Source of the DNA: Carex sylvatica
Taxonomy: Eukaryota; Streptophyta; Magnoliopsida; Poales; Cyperaceae
Length of the DNA: 64,000 bases
Assembly: GCA_964058845.1 (NCBI GenBank)
Contig: CAXKVR010000024.1
Location: 1 to 64,000, forward strand
Reading direction: 5' to 3'
Shown piece after piece: positions 47,778 to 57,685 of this stretch. The notes below the pieces were generated by a model, which was not told where the DNA came from, did no database searches, and saw nothing but the letters and a program-made list of their open reading frames with translations. Numbering within the stretch: the stretch's first letter is position 1; the number at the start of each line of letters is the position of its first letter. The position numbers and the translations under genes are program-made.

Positions 47778-48050
47778 CTAAAAACCAGATGGTTTGAAGT
47801 TCCAGTTTTGGAAGCAGGAATGCTGAACCACTGATCCAACTCCCTTCTCGACATTGTCTTCCGGGAAAAAAAGATTCTAGTCAAAGTTGAACCAATCATC
47901 TCTTTCATTGTTCGAAGCTTCCAGAAGGCCTTTCGTGTTGAGCCAATCTTCCTGACACATGTCGAAGTTGTTGTTTGTATTTCCATTCTGATTTCCATTT
48001 CCATTTATTCCTCCCTTGTTTTGTAGTATGTCTCCCTATGCAAAATTATT
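47778..48050 (-). pseudogene. Third MIKC* MADS copy, last-exon fragment
   Basis: Read on the minus strand, this matches the last exon of MADS genes A and B: EDW, FFPEDNVEKGVGS and [11 protein letters not shown] motifs in register. It is broken by an in-frame TAG before the FFPED block, and its normal stop codon is lost. The exon start is truncated, and 48000-48200 is shuffled into repeats of TTCCATTTATTCCTCCC. The 3' flank (47585-47760) is also shared with gene A. No MADS domain or other exons were found upstream. Confidence 0.85.
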
Positions 48051-48058
48051 AATTTAAA

Positions 48059-49560
48059 TGTCACACCCCGACGATTAGACAACCCTTGTTTCCATTTCCA
48101 TTTATTCCTCCCTATGCAAAATTCTGATTTCCATTTCCATTTATTCCTCCCTTGTTTCCATTTATTCCTCCCTTGTTTTGGTAGACAACCCGCCGCTCTC
48201 ATCAGCGCCAGACGATTTTTATCATCTTACATAACCATATATATACATATATTACCAATGACATAGCTTACTATTTCTTATAGCGAGTCCCGCAGTCCTG
48301 AAGTTCAACATCATCTTTCCTTATATTGCATTTTGTACCTGGACCCACAAAGTGGAACAGTGAGATATTGAAAATCTCTCGGTGCAATATTCAGTTCCAG
48401 TCAATTTATCTTCAGACCCAACTAACATAAACCAATCCAGCAGAGAACAAATAAAAGACATCAACAATAATAATGTAAATCAAAGAAAATTGTTGTCAAA
48501 CTGAAACGAAACAAGGAGCATGTAATCTGTTCATGTAGAAAATATGTAACTGTCTCATTTACTTAATGCACAAATGATCTAGTGTATCCTGAATATGGCG
48601 CCTACATAACCCAACCCAGCTATGCGTTAGCCGAATAGGGCGCCTACATAGTCCAGCTATGTGATACCCGAATATGACGCCTACATTGCCCAGCTATGAG
48701 ATATCTGAATATATGAGAGCATAATAACCATCTTTTTTTTTTTTCCAATTCGAAGTTCTATACATGCAAAGCTTACAATATTCACTTAGCTCATATACAA
48801 CAATTTCATGATTCAAGTTAAGATATGCACCCTTACATGCAAATTATACTATATGAAGACTTTGTCTAAGCTCATGATTTAGATTGTCTATGCATGCCAT
48901 GCAACTTAAATATTTCAGTATGTCTCATGCAATATAATATAGAATGCCACATGTCACGCAATCTCATAAATGAAGAAAGGATTCATCAGACAATTTGAGA
49001 AACTCCTATTAATAAATAACAAGCATACAAAATCAACAAAAAAAAACAGCAACAATTTGAGAGAACAAACATAGTAAACCTGACATCCTGATATTACCTC
49101 ATGTGCTATAAATATAGTGTAATACATGTATAATACAGGTAAACTTTTCCTACTGTACTTATCATTGTGATGGGCTGCTATGGAGATGTTACTTCTATGT
49201 TCTTTAAATTTCAACACAATTCATTTCTAGCAATCTTATATCTTCAGTAACACCTACAATTCACATATCCCGAGTTCTAGTTTAGGATTGACACTTTACA
49301 GTTCATTATTTTCTAACACATATTATAATAGTAAAAGCAATCATGCTATGTAAAAATAATTAGTGTTCATTATTTTTATGCCATGTATCTCAATACCAAA
49401 TCAGAATTTAACTACATGATAACTAGTAATTAGAAAACCAACAAGCAATCGACCAGCTTACAATAAAATCAACAAACAATAAAATATGTTGGAAGAATAA
49501 TCTAAGAATAACTCGAAATCCGCACCTGTTACGACGACATGATGTAGCTCGAAGTGAAGT
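48059..49560. other. Unassigned stretch with LTR-like start
   Basis: TGTCACACCCCGACGATTAG at 48059 resembles the start of many plant LTRs, and the junction interrupts the MADS fragment. There is no paired copy or clear end. No gene seen. Three tandem units lie at 48590-48715. Confidence 0.3.
48590..48715. repeat. Three tandem copies of a unit of about 43 bp
   Basis: The block GCGCCTACAT (or GACGCCTACAT) followed by CCAGCTATG and CCGAATA occurs three times with a 40-47 bp period. Confidence 0.8.
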
Positions 49561-51184
49561 CTGTTAACGTAAACAAGCTATTTGAGTCATTCGAGAGTAG
49601 CCACAAGATCACAAGCAAGAGAGCAAGCAAACCGAGAAGCTCCCTTAACCTCTGGCTCCTTCTCGTCAGCACCGCATAGGGCTGCCGACACCCCTTCTCG
49701 CTTCTCTCTTCTCTCTATTCTTTCCGTCATCATCATTTTTCTTTTTTTGTTTCCCTTTCCTCCCTCGCTTTCTCTTTTTATTTTCGATATTTTTCTAAGT
49801 GGCAGTCTCTCCCCTCCATTCACCAAGTCCCCCAAAAGAAAGAATAACCAGAATTCAATTTTACAATGAGCGGATTCACCGAGAAGTAAAAATCAAGAAT
49901 TTTTTTTAACCGAAAAGGGCAAGGGTTAATTTGTGGAGTTAACTGTGTGAAAACCACTAATTTACATTTTTATTGCAAACTCGGTTAGCTAGGTTTTCTT
50001 TGGAGTAAGAAGGATTCGAAGTACGAAGTGTGGATGACTCAAAACAAAGGTTTTACCAACAATATATTTTTATCACTCTCTCTCCCTCACTCACTGTGAA
50101 ATAGATTTTTATCTTTTAGGTATAATAGCTTAAAATTGTAAACTCGTGAAATTATGATAAGATTAGGTTACTATATAGAGCATTGTCTTTGTCAATTAAA
50201 CAAGTTTTTGAATAAGTTTTCAAAAATAAACAAGATAAAATGTAAAAATTATGATAATATTAGTTTACTATAATGTAAAAATGACAGAAATAATTAGTGT
50301 TTGGCCATAGGGCCTGGTTTTAACCGAGTAGCCATTCAACTAGTGAACATTTATAGAATGTTTAGTTTAGTAATATTATTTTTTTGTTTGTATAGGAAAA
50401 ATAAGTAGTCAAAATAGTCATTACTTATCAAATCTTTCTTGCAAGAGATGTCGTAAGTCATGTATCGTGCTTCTTTTGGGGACCAAAAGGAATTTAGGGA
50501 GCATTTTTTAAATGTCTAGAATATAATTATTGGATGGACTGGTGCGACAACACCAATTTCAATAACGAAAGTGTCAATTCTTAGATGCAACACCACCAAC
50601 AAGTTGCAAGATATAAAATTGAAGGAGAAGTCAATTCGATCCTCAAGCAACAGTTACTAGTATTAATTGTACTTTGTGTGATAATGCTTTTGATTTGTTT
50701 ATGAATTGGTGTGTTTTATGCTTCATTTGAACAGTGGATGTGACTTTGTAAATGTTGATTTGTAATGTATAATTGATTATTGCTTTTTGTATGTTGTGAT
50801 GTTGAATATTTATTGAATGATGGATGTGTAATGTTAATCATATGTTTGTAGAAATGGGGTGTGTTTCCAAAATAAACCTATTAAATATGCGATAAAATAC
50901 CAGTAAGAAGATGAAAGGACTTAGTTTTGGCTGCCAGAAACACTTCATGCCATCCCACTCAACAGAATTAGAGGAGCAGGAGTGAATTAAAGATGAAGAA
51001 AGAAGACTCAAGATTTTGATATATATTGATCAGCCCTTCAATCAGAGAGGCTTAGTATTAGCAAGTATAATAAAATGTATTAACTTTTGGGTTGCACAAA
51101 CTTCTGTTATCAGTCAGTATTTTGTTATATTTCTTCCATAAATAGCACATGTGTGATGCTGGACTTTGGGAGAATATTGCTAAA

Positions 51185-51185
<1 letters not shown>
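49561..51185. other. Intergenic, no gene seen
   Basis: A GC-richer, pyrimidine-rich segment (49590-49830) gives overlapping frames on both strands, which is a composition effect. The remainder is AT-rich without features. Confidence 0.45.
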
Positions 51186-51220
<35 letters not shown>

Positions 51221-51222
<2 letters not shown>

Positions 51223-51629
51223 TGACTAATATGCTTTTGGAAGCATATGAACCGAAGTGCTTACGGTTCAAATTTGAAATTTCAAAACTCAAAAAGTCGA
51301 TCGGAACCGTTCATCTTGTTCTTCATATTAATATGTGCTTGGAGACCAAAATTTACATTTTTCTGATGTTTTTCACTATTTATTAAGCCACTTTGAAAAT
51401 CGTTGATCCAACGGTTTTACTGTTTGGTTAAGCCACCATTGGATCAGCAATTTTTAAAGTGGCTTAATAAATAGTAAACAAATTCAGAAAAATATAAAAT
51501 TTGGTCTCCAAGAACATATTAATATGGAGAACAAGATGAACGGTTCTGATCGACTTTTTGAGTTTTAAAATTTTAAATTTGGACCGTAAGCACTTCAGTT
51601 CATATGCTTCCGAACGCATATTAGCCACT
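51221..51629. repeat. Core-sharing MITE with AGTGACTAATATGC ends
   Basis: Inverted ends AGTGACTAATATGCTTTTGG and its complement ending ATTAGCCACT. The arms contain TCGATCGGAACCGTTCATC, GCTTGGAGACCAAAATTTAC and the ATTTATTAAGCCACTTTGAA block also present at 23251. It lies between a (TA)n tract (51188-51220) and TA plus GA repeats (51630-51692). Confidence 0.85.
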
Positions 51630-51651
51630 CTCTCTCTATATATATATATAT

Positions 51652-51655
<4 letters not shown>

Positions 51656-51692
<37 letters not shown>
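51656..51692. repeat. (GA)n microsatellite
   Basis: Uninterrupted GA dinucleotides between two MITEs. Confidence 0.95.
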
Positions 51693-51693
<1 letters not shown>

Positions 51694-51694
51694 A

Positions 51695-52107
51695 AGCTAG
51701 GGTGTGATGTTCACCAAGAGGGTTTGGTGAGCACAACTCCAAAAGTATATCATATAGATTTCAAACACTGAATTCAAACTGTTGAAATTCATGTACTTCA
51801 TGAGTGATGCATGTACATTCAAATTTTTAAAAGTTTTGATTTTATTTGCTACAAGGTAAAGTGGTTAAGGAAATGAACTTTTTATAAGTTAATTTATAAG
51901 TTGTTCATATATTCAATTTTTGTCATTTCTTTGACCACTTGATCTTGTAGCAAATAAACTCAAAATTTTCAAAATTTTGCATGTACATGCTTCACTCATG
52001 AAGTACATGAATTTTAACAGTTTGAATTCGGTGTTTGAAGTCGACCGATATACTTTTGAAGTTGTGCTCACCAAATCCTCTTGGTGAGCACATCACACTA
52101 GCTATAT
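51695..52107. repeat. Foldback MITE, TTCACC type, diverged
   Basis: The left end (AGCTAGGGTGTGATGTTCAC) and right end (GTGAGCACATCACACTAGCT) are complements, with arms of about 190 bp that contain ATGTACTTCATGAGTGATGC and the complement. The layout matches the element at 28876 (CACCAAG end, then a TTGAAATTC block, then a GACCAC block near the turn), but the sequence is well diverged. Confidence 0.75.
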
Positions 52108-54165
52108 GTATATTTGTAACTGTATGCAGTTATATATATGTTTGGATTGAATCAAGTAGGCTTTATTTTGTGATGTGATGGCCGTAGCTTGTTTGTTGAA
52201 TATGGGAAGCCTATATAGATTTGGACCGAACCCCAAATTAAATTATTTGGTTTGTGCCGGTTCATCTCCAAAACTGCCACTGTCTTCCATTAATCTCTTC
52301 AACTGCTCTCTGTTAGAAAATAATTTTCTTCTCCAAAGTTTCTTTCTAGGATTTACTCTCTTGTTCAATCCACCCAAATACGCTTGATAATTCTCTTCAG
52401 CCGGTAACACGATTGGTATGAACTTTGATGGAATGTTCAAAGAAATCAAAAGAATCTGAAGATCTGTACGTCCATGTACAGAAGTCTTAAGACTGCATTT
52501 CTAAAGGATAAAACAATTTTTATAATTCCTCCATGGTGTTCTCTTGCTTTGTGGTAGGGTGATTAGGTATGCGGGAATGTACTCGTGTAATTGACGTGGT
52601 GCGTGTTGAAGACATATATAATTCAGATTCAGAGGTAAACGATGACCACACCAGATCTAGACCAATCAAGAATTTATATATACAACTTGAAATTTGATCC
52701 ACATATTTAATGGCCTGGGCCGTATTTCCAAGGTATTAATTCAACAAGTTTGACTGAATGGTTTTGTTATTTAGAGCAAATTCTCGTTCATTGCAAGGGT
52801 ACAAATCTGAAGGGTTGCATGGCGGTCTTCTAAACAAATTTTCTTTTATTGCTTTGCCCGGTTTTGATAAGAGTAAACTTTTGTTGGGATTGGTAATAAT
52901 AGTATTTAATTATTTTCATTTCCTATGATAGCATTTAATCTTGTTTTACTTTAAATTGTATGGAAATCCCCTGTTGAGGCAGCGTTGTTTAATAGATAAG
53001 TTTGATTGTTTGTTGTTTTGTTTTGTTTGTGACTCTATATTTCTCCTCTTTGCTGCTAAACCGGTACGTGAGCTTAACGGGTAAGATAGTAATGGGACCG
53101 CTTTACATCAATAATGTTATGAAGATGATGACAAAAATTATTTAAGATTATCTGAATAAAGTTTAGAATTGCCACAAGATGCAGTTTGTCCAGATTTTGA
53201 ATCTTGCTATGCAGATTTTAAATTTTCCACCGTGCGGTGCAAAATCAATCGTTCAGATGTGAACTGGAGAGAGGACATCAAATCTGAATTAATATCCATG
53301 GGACAGGCCTTGAACCTCAATTTTTAATTTTCGCCTCCAGTCTCACCATTTTTGTTCTCCCGGTTCAGTCAGAGGTGATTGCAATGAGAACACTTCAGCG
53401 ATAGTTTGTTGTTTCTCTCCCTACCTTGGTTGCCTGTAACATTAGTAGCTTTTGCTCTTGTTTCCTCTATTATGTTGCTCGAGAGAGGATTATCATCCAT
53501 TTTTGTGAATTCTTATTCATTGTATGTTTTGTTGTTTTTGGTCAGATGATGATCAAAATTTCTCTGTAATATGATAAAATTAGAGAATGGATTTAATTAT
53601 TTCTTTATTGATTGATTGTTCATACTTTACATTCTATAGCCCTGAACTTAGGATTCTGTGTGAGAGCAGAAACTTAAAAGATCGAGTTTCAGAAGCGAAA
53701 TCTACGACATAGTTTCTGAGCAGCCGTGAGTCAAGTGGAATAGGCCTACGAATTAGGATGAAAGACATGAGACTTTTATAAGTTCAGAAGGCTAAAGAGC
53801 CGTTGGAAGAGAAAGATTTAAAGAAGAAAGGAAGTAACGGTAAAAAAAAAAAAAACGAGACAGTGATGGTGAAGTAGATGTGCACCCAAGCATATCATCT
53901 GCCACTTAATCATTTTAACAATTTAACCTTCTTTCCCTTTCATTCTCCTTTTTTTTTTTTGCAGACTTTATATAAAAAATTCTTCCAATTCGTCTCCTCC
54001 ATGTCTAATAGAGCATAAGCTTCATAAACTCATTTTTCATTAATTTAAAATTTAACACTTCATACCAAATCTAACCTACTACCTTTTCAGATTTTGACAA
54101 TTAGAATTAAATTTTCGGTCAGTAAGTACTAAATATGAATACACAGTTAGATTGGACAAAATCAT
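52108..54165. other. Intergenic, no gene seen
   Basis: No frame with recognisable features. A minus-strand frame at 52243-52449 is rich in Lys and Arg and could be an old coding relic, but I cannot assign it. Poly-A and poly-T runs occur near 53842 and 53950. Confidence 0.4.
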
Positions 54166-54169
54166 CTAT

Positions 54170-55260
54170 AAATTAATAACTTCTTGCATGGGAGTGTTAT
54201 TGAGAGATTCCTTTCTTATAACTGAATGAGTAGAATTTCTTTATTTACTTTTACAATATCAAAAAATTTAAATCGAAATTAACAAGAGTTAGGGACTTCT
54301 TTTGCAGATGTACGTGTCATGAATCAAAAACTAATTAATGCATGATTGTTAAATTTTATGGTCACCAATGTCGGTCAATGTTATTATAAAAATATCACAT
54401 GTTAATTGTTATTAAAGTCCAAACTGATATTTATTACTATTTGATTGGTAGCCATTATGTATGACTGACTATAAACATGATATTGACAGGACTTGAGTTA
54501 ACTCTTGTCAAGGGACAACACTTTAAAAATAATTCAAAACCGTAGCTTCTTTAGTGTAATTTAAAATATATATATATATATGAACATGGTTGTGATTTAA
54601 AACTAATTCATGAAAATGATATACTCAACTTAAGCCCATGCACCAAAACAAGGCCAGGCCCAAAGTTGCTGTTGTGGTAACAACTAACCATAGAGCCGGG
54701 AAATTAATTCAATGTTTATGTGTATGCAAAATGTGACTATTTAATATTTTTTATAATTCTATAAAACTGAATAAATACTTAAAAGAGTTGTTCCATTAAA
54801 AAATTATGAACTTCTACTGTACAACTCATTACTATTATTAGACTCCAAGTAATTGATAAAGTGTGAGTACACAACTATTTGATTATATAACATGCATTTC
54901 TAATGATACATATCAAATATGTAACTATTAATATTTATGCATGATTGTTTCTCCTTTTTTTTCCATGTTATTTTAAATGCACAAATGTACGTATCTATTA
55001 ATATTTATGCATGATTGTTTCTCCCTTTTTTTACAATGTTGTTTTAAATGCACAAATTTACATCATCAAGTTCTTGAGTCCTAATTAAGATTTCACTTGT
55101 TAACTAGAAAAGAAGATTACAGAGACCAAAAGAATAAAAAAAAAACAATTAGATATAATTTTAGTTGTTGTCTAAAGTTTTGATACTAAGTTAATAACAA
55201 TATTAAGAATGGAGATACCAACTTAACGTGTCACCAAAATTAATTTGAATTGATTTTGAG
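54170..55260. repeat. About 1.1-kb repeat unit (a-b-c-d), copy 1
   Basis: Four blocks in order: CTTGCATGGGAGTGTTATTG at 54184, ATGTATGACTGACTATAAAC at 54457, ATGATATACTCAACTTAAGC at 54617 and GACTCCAAGTAATTGATAAA at 54841. All recur at 61800-63010. The d block holds its own 75-bp tandem duplication (ATTAATATTTATGCATGATT at about 54930 and 55000). Confidence 0.75.
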
Positions 55261-55269
55261 AAAAGATAA

Positions 55270-55635
55270 CACATGGCCTAAATATTATACAAAACATGAA
55301 GACACTTAGCAGCATTTATATACTATTGGCCTTTTGAGATTGGTATTGGGTCTTAAGATTTTGATTTTAGATTTTAATATTTGGATAATTGGCCTTAAGG
55401 ATTCGTGCATCGTTTGATTTGATTTTTTTTATTTGTTTTAGAACACTGACAAGTATTGACAAGTCGGTCTTATTCTGTCAGTGACCGTTGGTACTTTGAA
55501 TTTTACAGGAGGTCGATCTAGATTACCTCAATAATAGTGTTGCGCTATAGGATTTCCGCATTATTTATAACTTTTTATTGGTGATTTTATCCGACAGTGA
55601 AGATCTCTTCAATTCTATGTAATAGCATTTCATTT
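55270..55635. repeat. Dispersed repeat, copy of 46870-47210
   Basis: Collinear with the segment upstream of the MADS fragment (ATTATACAAAACATGAAGAC, GATTGGTATTGGGTCTTAAG, TTACCTCAATAATAGTGTTG). Confidence 0.7.
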
Positions 55636-57000
55636 AATAAAACACATTCATCCATTTAAAATCCTTGAACTGTTCAGTACCGAAATTTATTTAAAAATAG
55701 AACTCAATAACCTTCAATTTAATTCGATAAAACCTTAAATCAAGATAAAACCTTCAACCAAGATGAAACCCTTAATCTTTTATTAGATTAAATCTCTATT
55801 TAAACCCCAATCCTTCTCCATACAAACTGCTGCCACATACAAACCATAACCCTTGCAACCCGATTTTTACTTCTATTTTGGTCAAAAATTTCCTGCATCA
55901 AAGGTACTAAAATTATGCTATATTTATTATGGATTTGTAGTTTAATAAGTTTCTTCTTTAATTGTTCATATCAAATATTATGAGTTTTCATATGGTTAGT
56001 CATGGGATTCAACGAATAATATGTTTAAATAATATTTTACTAAAGTTTAGAATAAATTTTGTTCTTAGATTGTGTGAATTTATGAATAAGTATTTTTTTG
56101 AAAATCTAGTTAATAGAAAGTACTTCCTTAAATATATTATCTAAAAATTATCTCTTGATTTTATTGAATTTAGAATTTACCATGTGATCATATAATTAGA
56201 GATATTAATGAGTATTTAATTATGAAATCTATTAGTAAGTGTTAAAAATTCAAATATTGATATCAATAATTTCTTACTCTTGTTTTAATATGAGAATTGT
56301 TTATACAATGGTTGTAGTCTCTTAAGTAATGAAAAACATATTAAAATATAATTTCTTACTCACACCTAGATATTGGCATATATTTTAAACTAATTAATCA
56401 TACTTTTCGAAGTGAATAATTGAAAATAATGGTTTCGTGAAAGATAAATCTTTTTTTCAGTATTTCTTCTTTTGGAACTTGTTTTAATTTAATTCTGGAA
56501 CTACTATGTATAACTAATCGTAATAATTGTTCAAATAAAACCTTTAATAAAGTTTATTTTAATCTGAAAAATAAGTATATAAATTGTTTATTTGGATGCT
56601 GTTAACCCTAACGGTAGGTTAACTGTTGCAACGGATCCATAACGGTTGGCCACTGGAAGTTTGACGGTCCCAACCGATTTAATCCGTTGCGGGAACCGTT
56701 GTCATGATTTATCTTGTGGCACAACGGTAGAGGGTTCCTATTTTATCCGTTACAATGGTGAGCCTTACTTAGGTTAATCTCAAGCTTATTTTACCAATTT
56801 TACATATTATTAATCCTAATCTTGAAATGATGCTTCTGCTAGCCAATGCCCAGTGCTTCATGACTGCATCCTTGATAAATATAATAGTTGTTCATCCATC
56901 CTTGATTTATGTATAGTATTCTCTATAGTTATGAAAGTGCACAATATCTCAAGACAAGAAAATTGTAAAATTCAATTAATATATGTTTTGTAAATTTAGT
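55636..57000. other. Intergenic, no gene seen
   Basis: AT-rich. The stretch 56600-56760 is GC-richer with repeated AACGGT/ACCGTT motifs in both orientations (AACGGTAGGTTAAC, AACCGTTGTCATG), a possible transposon subterminal region without visible ends. Confidence 0.4.
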
Positions 57001-57685
57001 CAAACAGACAAATAGACTATGGCACAATCCATCAGTGTTTAGTTCGGATATAAAATTGAATTAATGAATGGAAAAACAAATGTGAAGTAAAACATGTCAT
57101 TTACTTCGGTACCTTTGTCTATCGCTATATATTTTGAATTAATATTTGTGATGTAATATGATAAAATAGTGAACTCGTCATTAGTACAACTATTTAGTTA
57201 GATTTAAAAGTGTTTATATGTTAAATTGAAGTTAGAAAATAGTTCATGTAATATAGTTTAGTAATTATTTTATATGTAACAAAATAATGAATTAAATAAT
57301 GGAGAAAATTGAAAGAATCTATTGCTTTCTAGCGCACACCTCCGTTTCTTTCTCATTCTTATTAGACCGTGAAACTAAAATTTCGCTAAGAATATAAATC
57401 TAAAATAATAAATTAAATTAATTAAAATTGCCCATGAATATGACAATACATAAAAATAGTCCGCACATATAATTAAGGAGTCCCATTAAAATGTCCAATC
57501 TCCATAAATAATAAGCATAAAGAATTGAAAGGGAGGAGAGAGATTTTAATTTAGTCCATGCAAATCTCTCTCTCTTCAACAAAAAGGAAACATAGAAGAA
57601 AATCAACAAAATTCAGAAAAACAAACATTCAACAACAAGGAAAAAGAAGAAGATGGAACTCATGACAGACGTAGGTTCCAAAGTG

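Noticed and set aside
49582..49869. Overlapping plus- and minus-strand frames of 80-95 codons
   Set aside because: Low-complexity Ser/Pro and Lys/Glu composition from a pyrimidine-rich tract; no start context, motif or exon partner.
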